NCBI RefSeq assembly: GCF_900104085.1
Contig: NZ_FNLD01000003.1
Location: 493,001-557,000, forward strand
DNA length: 64,000 nt
Direction: 5' to 3'
Origin: Pseudoxanthomonas sp. CF125
GTDB lineage: Bacteria > Pseudomonadota > Gammaproteobacteria > Xanthomonadales > Xanthomonadaceae
Below, piece after piece: positions 1-7,860 of this stretch (positions within the stretch are counted from its first letter, which is position 1; each line of letters starts with the position of its first letter). The position numbers and the translations under genes were made by a program. The notes below the pieces were generated by a model. The model worked only from the letters and a program-made list of their open reading frames with translations. It did no database searches and was not told the origin of the DNA.

Positions 1-567
1 CTGATCGGCGACAGCGGCTACCTGCGGGGATTGAAACCGGAATCCTTCACCGACGAGAAGTTCGGCGTGCCGACGGTGCGCGATATCCTCAAGGAACTGG
101 AGAAGCCGGGCCGCGACCCGCGTCCCGAGTTCAAGGCCGCGCGTTTCGCCGAAGGCGTCGAGGAGATCAAACACCTCAAGGTCGGCATGATCCTGGAAGG
201 CGTGGTCACCAACGTCGCCGCCTTCGGCGCGTTCGTCGACATCGGCGTACACCAGGACGGACTGGTCCACATCTCGGCGCTGTCCGACACCTACGTGAAA
301 GACCCGCGCGATGTGGTCAAGGCCGGCGACATCGTCAAGGTGCGGGTGCTGGAAGTGGACATTCCGCGCAAGCGCATCGCGTTGACACGGCGGTTGGAGG
401 ACGTGCCGGTGGCCAAGCCGGCGCAGGACAGCCACCGGCGCGATGCGGATCCATCACGCGGCCGAACACCGAGCCGGCAAGGCAAACCTGCAACGCAGCC
501 GACTAAGCCGCAACCCGCGAATAATGCGTTGGCAGCAGCGTTTGCACGAGCAAAGAGCGGCGCCTGA
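1..567 (+). CDS. tex: Tex-family S1 RNA-binding transcription accessory protein, C-terminal part
   Basis: The gene enters from the left edge; the frame is open from base 1 and ends with TGA, so only about 188 C-terminal residues are here. They contain the end of the Tex core and one complete S1 RNA-binding domain (from about [17 protein letters not shown] to [11 protein letters not shown]), with the typical AFGAFVDIG and GLVHIS signatures. The last 50 residues are a basic, Pro/Gln-rich tail of low complexity, as is common in Tex proteins. Tex is a cytoplasmic nucleic-acid-binding factor linked to transcription and translation. It converges on mnmG across an inverted repeat that could terminate both. 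Family call is secure; the true start lies outside the window. Confidence 0.93.
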   Translation: MIGDSGYLRGLKPESFTDEKFGVPTVRDILKELEKPGRDPRPEFKAARFAEGVEEIKHLKVGMILEGVVTNVAAFGAFVDIGVHQDGLVHISALSDTYVKDPRDVVKAGDIVKVRVLEVDIPRKRIALTRRLEDVPVAKPAQDSHRRDADPSRGRTPSRQGKPATQPTKPQPANNALAAAFARAKSGA

Positions 568-583
568 TCGAATCGGTAGGTGC

Positions 584-678
584 GTAGGAGCGACGTAAGT
601 CGCGACTAGGCGCGTTGTATTTTCTAGGCCGACCACCAAGACCCCGCTTTTTTCCGTCGCGACTTACGTCGCTCCTAC
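584..678. repeat. Inverted pair of the dispersed GTAGGAGCGACG palindrome, between convergent genes
   Basis: Arms at 584-606 and 656-678 are exact reverse complements beginning GTAGGAGCGACGTAAGTCGC, separated by about 49 bases. The same 20-base arm appears as another inverted pair at 7016-7086. Each arm is partly self-complementary (GCGAC / GTCGC). The pair sits exactly between the stop codons of convergent tex and mnmG, where a bidirectional terminator or REP-like element is expected. There is no T-run, so a terminator role is inferred from position only. Confidence 0.75.
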
Positions 679-679
679 G

Positions 680-2569
680 TCAGGCGACTCGGCTTCGTCG
701 CGCGCGCGTCAGATGCACCAGCAGCAACGAAATCGCCGCGGGCGTCATGCCGGGAATACGCTGCGCCTGGCCAACGGTCTGCGGCTGCACACGCTCCAGC
801 TTCTGCAGCACCTCGAAAGACAGGCCGCGCACGCCGGCATAGTCGAAGCCCGACGGAATGGCGGTGTCTTCGTTGCGCTGCTGGCGCTCGATCTCCTCGC
901 GCTGGCGGTCCAGGTAGCCGGAATACTTCACCCCGATCTCCACCTGTTCGGCGACCTTGGCGTCCTCGACCCCCGGCCCGATAGAAGGCACCGACACCAG
1001 CTTGGCGTAATCCAGTTCCGGGCGCTTGATCATGTCCAGCACCGTGGTTTCGCGGCTGACGGCGATACCCAGTGTGGCTTCGACCTCGCGACCCAGCGCA
1101 TTGCCGGGCGACACCCAGACCGCACGCAGGCGCTCGGTTTCCCGGGCGATCGCATCGCGCTTGGCGGCGAACTTCGACCAGCGCGTATCGTCGACCAGCC
1201 CCATCGCCCGGCCGGTTTCGGTCAGGCGCAGATCCGCATTGTCTTCGCGCAGCTGCAGGCGGTATTCCGCGCGCGAAGTGAACATGCGGTACGGCTCCTT
1301 GGTGCCGTGGGTGATCAGATCGTCGATGAGGACGCCGATATAGGCCTCGTCGCGACGCGGCGACCACGCTTCTTTCTGCTGCACCTGCCGCGCGGCGTTG
1401 AGACCGGCGATCAATCCCTGCGCGGCGGCTTCCTCGTAACCGGTGGTGCCGTTGATCTGCCCGGCGAAGAACAGGCCGGCTACCGCCTTGGTTTCCAGCG
1501 AGGATTTCAATCCGCGCGGATCGAAGAAATCGTATTCGATGGCGTAGCCCGGCCGGGTGATGTGCGCCTGCTCCATGCCGCGGATGCTGCGCACCAGCTC
1601 CAGCTGCACGTCGAACGGCAGCGAGGTGGAAATGCCGTTGGGATAGATTTCGGCCACGTCCAGGCCTTCCGGCTCGACGAAGATCTGATGCGAGGCCTTC
1701 TCGGCGAAGCGCACCACCTTGTCCTCGATGGACGGGCAGTAGCGCGGGCCGATGCCTTCGATCTGGCCGCTGTACAACGGCGAGCGGTGCAGCGCGTTGC
1801 GAATGATTTCGTGGGTGCGCTCGCTGGTGTGGGTGATCCAGCACGAGACCTGGCGCGGATGCTGCAAGGCGTCGCCGACGAACGACATCACCGGCAGCGG
1901 ATCGTCGCCGGGCTGTTCTTCCATCACCGAATAGTCCAGCGAACGTCCGTCGATGCGCGGCGGCGTGCCGGTCTTCAGACGATCGACTACGAACAAACCT
2001 TCGCGCAGCTTGTGCGCCAGCGCGGTGGCCGGCGGATCGCCGGCGCGGCCGGCGGCGTACTGGGTTTCGCCGACATGGATCTTGCCGGCCAGGAAGGTAC
2101 CCGCGGTCAGCACCACGCAGGGCGCGTCGAAACGCAGGCCGGTCTGGGTGATGGCGCCGCGCACGGTGTTGTTTTCGATCACCAGATCGTCGACGGCGGC
2201 CTGGAAAATCGTCAGGTTGGCCTGCGCTTCCACGATGCGGCGGACGGCGCTGCGGTACAGCGAACGATCGGCCTGGCAGCGCGTGGCGCGTACCGCCGGG
2301 CCTTTGGAAGCGTTGAGCGTGCGCCACTGGATGCCGGCCAGGTCGGCGGCGTGCGCCATGACCCCGCCCAGCGCATCGATTTCCTTGACCAGATGGCCCT
2401 TGCCGATGCCGCCGATGGCCGGGTTGCAGCTCATCGCGCCCACGGTCTCCACGTTGTGCGTGAGCAGCAGCGTGCGCGCGCCGGCGCGCGCGGAGGCCAG
2501 CGCCGCTTCGGTACCGGCGTGGCCGCCGCCTATGACGATGACGTCGTAGTGGTGGAAAGAGGCGTTCAT
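680..2569 (-). CDS. mnmG: tRNA uridine-5-carboxymethylaminomethyl(34) synthesis enzyme MnmG (GidA)
   Basis: 629 residues, the normal length. The N-terminus [14 protein letters not shown] is the FAD-binding dinucleotide fold, followed by the family signature [18 protein letters not shown] and, later, the [15 protein letters not shown] segment and the Cys-containing [12 protein letters not shown] region. With MnmE it installs the cmnm5 group on the wobble uridine of several tRNAs in the cytoplasm, using FAD, NADH and methylene-tetrahydrofolate. The ATG at 2569 gives the canonical start ([16 protein letters not shown]); a longer open frame upstream is not conserved in character. Its 5' side contains a candidate small RNA on the opposite strand. 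Function is near certain. Confidence 0.98.
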   Translation of the reverse strand: MNASFHHYDVIVIGGGHAGTEAALASARAGARTLLLTHNVETVGAMSCNPAIGGIGKGHLVKEIDALGGVMAHAADLAGIQWRTLNASKGPAVRATRCQADRSLYRSAVRRIVEAQANLTIFQAAVDDLVIENNTVRGAITQTGLRFDAPCVVLTAGTFLAGKIHVGETQYAAGRAGDPPATALAHKLREGLFVVDRLKTGTPPRIDGRSLDYSVMEEQPGDDPLPVMSFVGDALQHPRQVSCWITHTSERTHEIIRNALHRSPLYSGQIEGIGPRYCPSIEDKVVRFAEKASHQIFVEPEGLDVAEIYPNGISTSLPFDVQLELVRSIRGMEQAHITRPGYAIEYDFFDPRGLKSSLETKAVAGLFFAGQINGTTGYEEAAAQGLIAGLNAARQVQQKEAWSPRRDEAYIGVLIDDLITHGTKEPYRMFTSRAEYRLQLREDNADLRLTETGRAMGLVDDTRWSKFAAKRDAIARETERLRAVWVSPGNALGREVEATLGIAVSRETTVLDMIKRPELDYAKLVSVPSIGPGVEDAKVAEQVEIGVKYSGYLDRQREEIERQQRNEDTAIPSGFDYAGVRGLSFEVLQKLERVQPQTVGQAQRIPGMTPAAISLLLVHLTRARRSRVA

Positions 2570-2625
2570 GGCGATCAGTTTCGCATTGCAGGAGAGGAGG
2601 GGCTAATCGGGGGCAGGCAGAAAAG

Positions 2626-2642
2626 TTGGCACGGTTTCTGCG
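2626..2642 (+). promoter_or_regulatory. Candidate sigma54 (-24/-12) promoter
   Basis: TTGGCACGGTTTCTGC keeps the defining GG-N10-GC spacing and the TGGCAC -24 box; the -12 box is CTGC rather than TTGC. It is very like the sigma54 promoter I place before the nitrate operon (TTGGCACGGCGATTGC, 19651-19668). No plus-strand coding gene follows within the intergenic region; instead a strong terminator ends about 120 bases downstream, so it may drive a small RNA. Confidence 0.5.
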
Positions 2643-2652
2643 ATATCCCCAT

Positions 2653-2770
2653 TGCACCCGTCGTGGCAAGCGACCAGGGGCGCAGGCTGGTAATTGGAAC
2701 AGGGGCCAGCCATGTGCACTGCGGGGGAGCGCGGGGCCGGTAGTCGGGGGACTGCCGGCCCCATTTTATT
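2653..2770 (+). ncRNA. Candidate sigma54-dependent small RNA of about 115 nt
   Basis: Defined only by its ends: a GG-N10-GC promoter ending at 2642 and a rho-independent terminator at 2733-2771. The 13-bp terminator stem runs GGGGCCGGTAGTC / GACTGCCGGCCCC, with one G-U pair, a GGGG loop and a trailing ATTTTATTT. No open reading frame with a Shine-Dalgarno site lies between. It is transcribed away from mnmG, from that gene's upstream region. I do not recognise a named RNA family. The start position is inferred as about 12 bases after the -12 GC. Confidence 0.4.
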
Positions 2771-2771
2771 T
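2733..2771 (+). terminator. Rho-independent terminator with no coding gene upstream
   Basis: 13-bp GC-rich stem (2733-2745 with 2750-2762), tetraloop GGGG, then ATTTTATTT on the plus strand. The nearest plus-strand coding gene upstream is tex, over 2 kb away, so this terminator must serve a short non-coding transcript or read-through. Confidence 0.7.
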
Positions 2772-2793
2772 GCAACGCGCGGCCAATCCAACA

Positions 2794-2818
2794 AAAAGCC
2801 CGGCATGGCCGGGCTTTT
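2794..2818. terminator. Perfect 11-bp bidirectional terminator hairpin
   Basis: AAAAGCCCGGC (2794-2804) pairs exactly with GCCGGGCTTTT (2808-2818) around an ATG loop. It gives A-tract/T-tract flanks on both strands, so it can end transcripts from either side: the minus-strand lipoprotein message downstream of 2980 and plus-strand transcription. The surrounding 2570-2979 gap otherwise holds the small-RNA candidate and a wide inverted repeat (AGGCTTGTCAT at 2887 with ATGACAAGCCT near 2940). Confidence 0.75.
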
Positions 2819-2979
2819 GCATGAGCGCCGACGCCCGGCAGGGCCGGAACAGGGGGGATCCAGATTTCCCCACCGGACGTCGACATAGAGGCTTGTCATT
2901 CCAATCACGTCAATAAGCGACGCAACCGGTCAATTGGTCATGACAAGCCTGCGGCGTTCGGGCGACCCCTTGGTAAGTG

Positions 2980-3573
2980 TCAGGGTTCGTCGGTTCTTAT
3001 CCGCTCGCGGTTTGTTGCGCGCGGGACCGTTTGCGCACGCTCCACCGGCCGCGGCCTTTCCATCTGGCGGGGCTGGGGCTGGGAGCGAACCGACATCCGC
3101 GGTTGCTGGTTGCCGCCCTCGGGCCTGACCCGCATGCCCGGATAGCGGCCGCCTTCCTGGCGGACCTGCGGTTGGCTGGGAGCCTGGGGAATGCCGTTGC
3201 GGGGCGGAATCATCACCTGACCCGAATCCTGGTAGCGGCCGTCGGGACGGCGCCAAGGGGGCGGTCGATCGCCCTGACTCGGCGGCCGGTCGTCGTTGTG
3301 GTCCGGGCGGTGCGGACGGTGCGGCCGATAGGGGTAATACGGGTAGTAGCCACCGTAATAGCCATAGGGGGAATAGCCGTAACCGCCACCGTACCCATAG
3401 CCGCCGTAACCGTACGAGCCGTACCCGTAGCCGCCGCCGTAAGGTCCGTAGTACTCCACCGAAGGCCGACCGTAGTAATAACCGCCCGGCGCACTGCCGC
3501 CGGCATAGTCGTACGTCGCGCAGCCGCTGAGTGCGGCGGCGGCGAAGAGTGCGGTCAACAGACGCATTTTCAT
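2980..3573 (-). CDS. Glycine/tyrosine-rich outer-membrane-type lipoprotein of unknown function
   Basis: 197 residues starting MKMRLLTALFAAAALSGCATYDYAG, a signal peptide ending in an LSGC lipobox, so the mature protein should be lipidated on Cys 18. Residues about 35-90 are a low-complexity run of GYG, GGY and YYPY repeats; the rest is Pro/Arg/Gln-rich and basic. The ATG at 3573 is supported by an AGGGG Shine-Dalgarno 6-7 bases upstream; a much longer open frame continues upstream but only as a shadow of the dehydratase. It stands alone, divergent from the dehydratase gene. No catalytic domain is visible. Such Tyr/Gly-rich lipoproteins are common in this family without assigned roles. Confidence 0.75.
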   Translation of the reverse strand: MKMRLLTALFAAAALSGCATYDYAGGSAPGGYYYGRPSVEYYGPYGGGYGYGSYGYGGYGYGGGYGYSPYGYYGGYYPYYPYRPHRPHRPDHNDDRPPSQGDRPPPWRRPDGRYQDSGQVMIPPRNGIPQAPSQPQVRQEGGRYPGMRVRPEGGNQQPRMSVRSQPQPRQMERPRPVERAQTVPRATNRERIRTDEP

Positions 3574-3744
3574 AAGACACCCCTGATTCGTACGGCCAGA
3601 ATCTGCCTGCCGCATTGAATCGGTGCTTAATTCCACCGGCTGGCTTCGGACACGGCGGGTTCCATTCATGTGCTCGGCCCATGTGCCGATGCCGGTTGGC
3701 TTCGGCGGGTCCGGGACCGGCAAGGGATACGCTAATCTTTGGGG

Positions 3745-4704
3745 ATGCCCGACTCCCTGCCTTGCTTCGACGACATCCTGGCCGCCGCCGCACGTATTTC
3801 GCCCCACGCCTACGTTACTCCGGTACTCCGTTCGCGCACGCTGGACACGCTGGCGTCGGCGCAGCTGCACTTCAAGGCCGAGCATTTGCAACGGGTGGGC
3901 GCATTCAAGTTCCGCGGCGCGTGCAATGCGGTCTGGGCGCTTTCCGAGGCGCAAGCACGCGCGGGCGTGGTCACCCATTCCTCCGGCAACCATGGCGCGG
4001 CGCTGGCGCTGGCCGCCCAGACCCGGGGCATCGCCTGCCATGTGGTGGTGCCCGAGGGCGCGGTGGCGGCCAAACTGGCCTCGATCCAGCGCTACGGCGC
4101 GACCCTGCACCCCTGCGCACCCAGCATCGCCGCGCGCGAGGAGAAGTGCCTGCAGGTGCAGCGCGAAACCGGCGCGGTCCTGGTTCATCCCTACACCGAT
4201 CCGCGGGTGATCGCGGGCCAGGGCACTGCGGCGCTGGAATTGCTCAATGCCGTGGAGGAGTTGGAAGTGCTGGTGGTGCCGGTGGGTGGCGGCGGCCTGG
4301 CCGCGGGTACCGCGATCGCCGCGGCGGCCCTGTTGCCGGATTGCCGGGTGGTGCTGGCCGAACCGGAAGGCGCCGCCGACACCGCGCGTTCGCTGGCCGC
4401 TGGCGAGCGTCTCGTCGATTTCGTTCCCGACACCGTCTGCGACGGTCTGCGCGGCACCCTGGGGCAACCGAATTTCGAACTGCTGCGGCGACACGCGGTG
4501 GAAGTGCTGACGGTGCGCGACGCCGACACCCTGCAAGCCATGCGCCTGCTCTGGCAGACCACCAAGCAGTTGGTGGAGCCTTCTTCGGCCATCGCCCTGG
4601 CGGCGGTGCTGCAACACTCCGCACGCTTCGCCGGGCGGCGCGTCGGCTTGCTGCTGTCCGGAGGCAACGTCGACCTGGACGCTCTGCCCTGGAGCGCCAA
4701 GTGA
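3745..4704 (+). CDS. PLP-dependent serine/threonine dehydratase-like enzyme
   Basis: 319 residues of the tryptophan-synthase-beta fold. The PLP lysine is in GAFKFRGA (about residue 55), SSGNHG binds the substrate carboxylate and VPVGGGGLAAG the phosphate. The length lacks the regulatory ACT domain of biosynthetic IlvA, so it resembles the short catabolic threonine dehydratase, serine racemase or threo-3-hydroxyaspartate dehydratase group. It should convert a beta-hydroxy amino acid to a 2-oxo acid plus ammonia, or racemise serine; the substrate cannot be read from sequence. A TTG two codons upstream (3739) is the alternative start. Its stop overlaps the GTG of the following DUF218 gene, so the two are translationally coupled. 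Confidence 0.88.
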   Translation: MPDSLPCFDDILAAAARISPHAYVTPVLRSRTLDTLASAQLHFKAEHLQRVGAFKFRGACNAVWALSEAQARAGVVTHSSGNHGAALALAAQTRGIACHVVVPEGAVAAKLASIQRYGATLHPCAPSIAAREEKCLQVQRETGAVLVHPYTDPRVIAGQGTAALELLNAVEELEVLVVPVGGGGLAAGTAIAAAALLPDCRVVLAEPEGAADTARSLAAGERLVDFVPDTVCDGLRGTLGQPNFELLRRHAVEVLTVRDADTLQAMRLLWQTTKQLVEPSSAIALAAVLQHSARFAGRRVGLLLSGGNVDLDALPWSAK

Positions 4705-5312
4705 GCGCGCCCCGCCAGCGCAAACGTCGCGGCGCGCTGGGCTGGGCCTGGCGCCTGCTGCTGTTGCTGGCGCTGTGGCTGGTGGGCGTGGCCTCCTACA
4801 TCGTGTGGGTCGGCGAGCGCGACCAGGCCGCACCCGCCGATGTGATCATCGTGCTGGGCGCCGCCGCCTACGACGCCCGCCCTTCGCCGGTGTTCGCCGA
4901 ACGCATCCGCCATGGCATCGACCTTTACCAGCGCGGCCTGGCCAAGCACCTCATCTTCACCGGCGGTTTCGGCAACGGCGCGCGGTTCTCCGAATCGCAG
5001 GTGGCCCAGCGCTATGCGTTGAAACACGGCGTGCCGCGGCAGGCGATCCTGATCGAAACCCGGTCGCGCACCACCCACCAGAACCTGCAGCAGGCGGCGG
5101 TGCTGATGAAGGCGCACGGGTTCAAGCGCGCGATCGTGGTCAGCGATCCCCTGCATATGGCGCGGGCGCTGCGGCTGGCGCGGGAAGCGGGCATCGACGC
5201 GCTGGGATCGTCCACCCCCACCAGCCGCTTCCGCAGCTTCGAGACGCGCAAGCGCTTCCTGTTGCAGGAGGTGTATTTCTTCCATCGCGACCTGTTCGTG
5301 AAGACTCGATAG
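4701..5312 (+). CDS. DUF218/YdcF-family membrane-anchored protein
   Basis: 203 residues beginning at GTG within a GTGA overlap with the upstream dehydratase stop. A basic N-terminus is followed by one membrane segment (about residues 12-33, WAWRLLLLLALWLVGVASYIVW) and a DUF218 domain: DVIIVLGAA, the FTGGFGNG loop, ESRTRTTHQNL-like segment (IETRSRTTHQNL) and VVSDPLHMARAL. DUF218 proteins (YdcF, ElyC, SanA) are periplasm-facing or membrane proteins; ElyC affects peptidoglycan and enterobacterial antigen lipid carriers. The exact role here is not predictable. Domain identification is firm. Confidence 0.85.
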   Translation: MSAPRQRKRRGALGWAWRLLLLLALWLVGVASYIVWVGERDQAAPADVIIVLGAAAYDARPSPVFAERIRHGIDLYQRGLAKHLIFTGGFGNGARFSESQVAQRYALKHGVPRQAILIETRSRTTHQNLQQAAVLMKAHGFKRAIVVSDPLHMARALRLAREAGIDALGSSTPTSRFRSFETRKRFLLQEVYFFHRDLFVKTR

Positions 5313-5424
5313 CTGCAGCCGATAACTGCGCAGCCTATGGCCGCGCCCGGGAACGGGCGAATGCCGTCGAACGGGGTGCCGGCGCTATGATGAAACGCTG
5401 ATCAGGCATCCAGGGGATCCGTGC

Positions 5425-5853
5425 ATGAAGATCGATGGCAACCGCAAGCAGGACCGCGCCACTGAGCTGGTGCTGACCTATTACTCCGCCTTCAACCGCG
5501 GCGACTGGGACGGCATGCTGGCGCTGTTGACCGAGGACGTGGCCCATGACCTCAACCAGGGCGGGCGCGAAATCGGACGCGAGGCGTTCGCGGTCTTCCT
5601 GGCGCGGATGCAGGCCAGCTACCGCGAACAGCTGCGCGACATCGTTGTGCTGGCCGCCATCGACGGCGACCGCGCCGCAGCCGAATACGTGGTGCACGGC
5701 CAATACCACGCCACCGATGAGGGCCTGCCGCCCGCCCGTGGCCAGAAATACGTGCTGCCCGGCGGCGCGTTCTTCGAGATACGTGAAGACCGCATCGCCC
5801 GGGTCAGCAACTACTACAACCTGCAGGACTGGATCGCGCAGGTTTCAGCGTAG
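5425..5853 (+). CDS. SnoaL-like/ketosteroid-isomerase-type (NTF2 fold) protein
   Basis: 142 residues with the compact NTF2-like pattern: helical N-terminus (ATELVLTYYSAFNRGDWDGML), LLTEDVAHDLNQGGREIGREAFAVFL, and strands ending GGAFFEIREDRIARVSNYYNLQDW. Members are small isomerases, cyclases, hydratases or ligand binders; the sequence does not separate these. GATCC..GTGC precedes the ATG at 5425; spacing to the upstream DUF218 gene is about 110 bases. Its TAG stop is part of the GTAGGTCGGGG repeat at 5850, as for nasA and nasS. Confidence 0.8.
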   Translation: MKIDGNRKQDRATELVLTYYSAFNRGDWDGMLALLTEDVAHDLNQGGREIGREAFAVFLARMQASYREQLRDIVVLAAIDGDRAAAEYVVHGQYHATDEGLPPARGQKYVLPGGAFFEIREDRIARVSNYYNLQDWIAQVSA

Positions 5854-5876
5854 GTCGGGGCTACGCCCCCGACGCG
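5850..5876 (+). repeat. Dispersed palindrome GTAGGTCGGGGCTACGCCCC, single copy
   Basis: A self-complementary element (GTCGGGG...CCCCCGAC). The same core occurs inverted at 11991-12014, as an opposing arm at 11941-11965, and inverted near 20043-20066 and 20319-20343. Here its GTAG supplies the stop codon of the preceding gene. A second, imperfect hairpin (CCTGCCCCGTA / TACGGGGGCAGG, about 5914-5941) follows and could terminate. Confidence 0.8.
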
Positions 5877-6088
5877 CGAGTCGTGGGTCCAGAGCTGCAT
5901 GATCGCTAGAGAGCCTGCCCCGTACTTGATACGGGGGCAGGAGAGGGGTGTGCGAGCGTAGTGATGCGTGCTTTGGCTCTTCATACACTCGACGTGTAAG
6001 GATTGTTCACCGCTACCGGCTCCGGCTCACCCTCTCCCAGCCTTCGGCCACCCTCTCCCATCAAGGGAGAGGGATTAATCCCAAGCAC

Positions 6089-6970
6089 TCATTCGCGACG
6101 ACGGATCGGTATCGCCGATATCGGCACCGAGGCTACTTCCTCGCCCTGCCCGCGGATCGGCGCGCCCGGCGGCGGCGCCCAGGCATGGGCGTAGATGACT
6201 TCCCAGGTGCTGGGCAGCTTGCCGTCGTCGCGGCGGAAGGCTTCGTAGGCGGCGCTGGCGGCGGCGAATCGCGAGCGTCCGGTCAAGGTGTGCCTGCGCG
6301 ATTGCAGCGCATTGGTCGCACCCATCGCGCGCAACTCACGCATCAATGCCGGCAGGTCATCGTAGGTCAGAGTGAAGCGGTCGCGGTCGACCACCGGGTC
6401 GCGGAAACCCGACATCAGCAGCGCATCGCCGAATTGTGCGATGGGCGGGAACCGGCTGACATGCGGCGTCGCATCGGCCTGTGCGAAGGCGTCGCGCAAT
6501 TCGATCAGCGTTTCCGGGCCGAAGGTGGAACACAGCAACAGCCCGCCCGGCTTGAGCACGCGTCTGAATCCGGCGAACACCGCCGGCAAATCTTCCACCC
6601 ATTGCAGGCACAGGTTGCTGAACAACACGTCCACGCTGCCGTCGGCGAAAGGAAGCGCGCGCGCATCGGCGCACACGCGCGCGAACGGCTTCCACCAGCC
6701 CGCATGCTTCTTCGCCTCGCGCAACATCGGCAGGGCCATGTCCAGCGCCACCACCTGCGCACGCGGCCAACGCTTGCGCATCGCCGCGGCCGCGTGCGCC
6801 GGGCCGCTGCCGACATCCAACGCTACTTGCGGCGCGCGCTCGCCCAGATAGTCCAGCGATTCGAGCAGGCGCTTCTCGACCTCGTGCTGCAGGGCGGCGG
6901 CCGCATCGTAGCTGGAGGCGGAACGCGAAAAAGCGCGGCGGATCTGGCGGTGGTCGAAAGGGGTGTTCAT
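6089..6970 (-). CDS. bioC: Malonyl-[acyl-carrier protein] O-methyltransferase BioC
   Basis: 293 residues, class I SAM methyltransferase. The N-terminus RRAFSRSASSYDAAAALQHEVEKRLLE is the BioC hallmark, then motif I VALDVGSGPA, motif II VVALDMALPML and motif IV VDVLFSNLCLQW. BioC methylates malonyl-ACP so that the fatty-acid cycle can build pimeloyl-ACP methyl ester. ATG at 6970 is chosen because it gives the canonical MNTPFDHRQIRRAF start; open frame upstream runs into the repeat. It is the last gene of the minus-strand run bioB-bioF-bioH-bioC, separated from bioH by the R1 repeat pair. Confidence 0.95.
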   Translation of the reverse strand: MNTPFDHRQIRRAFSRSASSYDAAAALQHEVEKRLLESLDYLGERAPQVALDVGSGPAHAAAAMRKRWPRAQVVALDMALPMLREAKKHAGWWKPFARVCADARALPFADGSVDVLFSNLCLQWVEDLPAVFAGFRRVLKPGGLLLCSTFGPETLIELRDAFAQADATPHVSRFPPIAQFGDALLMSGFRDPVVDRDRFTLTYDDLPALMRELRAMGATNALQSRRHTLTGRSRFAAASAAYEAFRRDDGKLPSTWEVIYAHAWAPPPGAPIRGQGEEVASVPISAIPIRRRE

Positions 6971-7015
6971 TGAAGAGGATTCTGCTGCAAATCTCTGATG
7001 CGATCTCATGAAACC

Positions 7016-7086
7016 GTAGGAGCGACGTAAGTCGCAAAGGCAGGCTCGCGCGAACGGCGTCCATTCGCGACTTACGTCGCTCCTAC
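7016..7086. repeat. Second inverted pair of the GTAGGAGCGACG palindrome
   Basis: Arms 7016-7035 and 7067-7086 are the 20-base GTAGGAGCGACGTAAGTCGC and its exact reverse complement, with about 31 bases between. The right arm contains the CTA (minus-strand TAG) that is the stop codon of bioH. Sited inside the bio gene run, the folded RNA could lower bioC expression relative to bioH. Confidence 0.85.
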
Positions 7087-7856
7087 GGCGGGGGAACGGA
7101 TGCCATGAAGTTGCGCACTTCATCGGCAACCTGGTCGGCATGGCCGAGGAAAGGGGCGTGTCCGCCACCTGGAATGTCCAGATAATGGCTACCCGGTACC
7201 ATCGCCGCAGCGGCCTGCATGGCGGCGGGAGAGACCAGGCGGTCACGATGTCCGGAGATCCACAGGCTGGGGATCGATATCGCCGGCAACGATCCGCGCA
7301 GATCGCTTTGCTCCAGTAAAACGAGGCCCTGTTGCAAAGCTTGCGGGGAGGGTTCGCCGCGCGCGTAGAGCTTTCCCTTCAGTGTGCGCAGTTCGGCGCG
7401 CGCATGCTCGGAACCGATGGTATCCAGAGCCAGGAAACGCTCCAGCGTCCCGCGATAATCCTGCTGCAGGTCCCTGCCGAACTGCTCGAACACCGAGACT
7501 TCCACCGCATGCGGCCAATCCCCGCCGCACACGAAGCGCGGCGTGACCGCAACCAGCGCCAGCGCGCGCACCTGCGTGGAAACCGAAGCGGCATGCAAGG
7601 CGAACAGGCCGCCCAGCGACCACGCCAGCCAGGCAGCAGGCGGCGTGCGCGCAAGGATTTCGGCGACGGTGGCTTGCAGCGTCAGCGGCGTGGCGTCTTC
7701 GCGGCTGTAGCCGTGACCGGGCAGATCCACCAGATGCATGCGGAAACGATCGGACAAGCGATCGACCAGGGGCGCGAACACCCCGCCGTGCAATCCCCAA
7801 CCATGAATCAAGACCAAGGGCGGGCCATCGCCCACGATTTCTATATGCAACGGCAT
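7083..7856 (-). CDS. bioH: Pimeloyl-[acyl-carrier protein] methyl ester esterase BioH
   Basis: 257 residues of the alpha/beta-hydrolase fold: oxyanion LVLIHGWGLHGG, nucleophile elbow AWSLGG, acid ISGHRDRLV and the catalytic His in GGGHAPFLGH. BioH hydrolyses pimeloyl-ACP methyl ester and so ends chain extension begun by BioC. It starts 4 bases after the bioF stop in transcription order, so both are probably one transcript. The stop codon lies inside a dispersed repeat, so the last residues may have been set by that insertion. Confidence 0.95.
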   Translation of the reverse strand: MPLHIEIVGDGPPLVLIHGWGLHGGVFAPLVDRLSDRFRMHLVDLPGHGYSREDATPLTLQATVAEILARTPPAAWLAWSLGGLFALHAASVSTQVRALALVAVTPRFVCGGDWPHAVEVSVFEQFGRDLQQDYRGTLERFLALDTIGSEHARAELRTLKGKLYARGEPSPQALQQGLVLLEQSDLRGSLPAISIPSLWISGHRDRLVSPAAMQAAAAMVPGSHYLDIPGGGHAPFLGHADQVADEVRNFMASVPPP

Positions 7857-7860
7857 TTAA

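Noticed and set aside
713-2743. 676-codon plus-strand open frame opposite mnmG
   Set aside because: Shadow of a high-GC gene; low-complexity Arg/His/Gly content and no recognisable domain.
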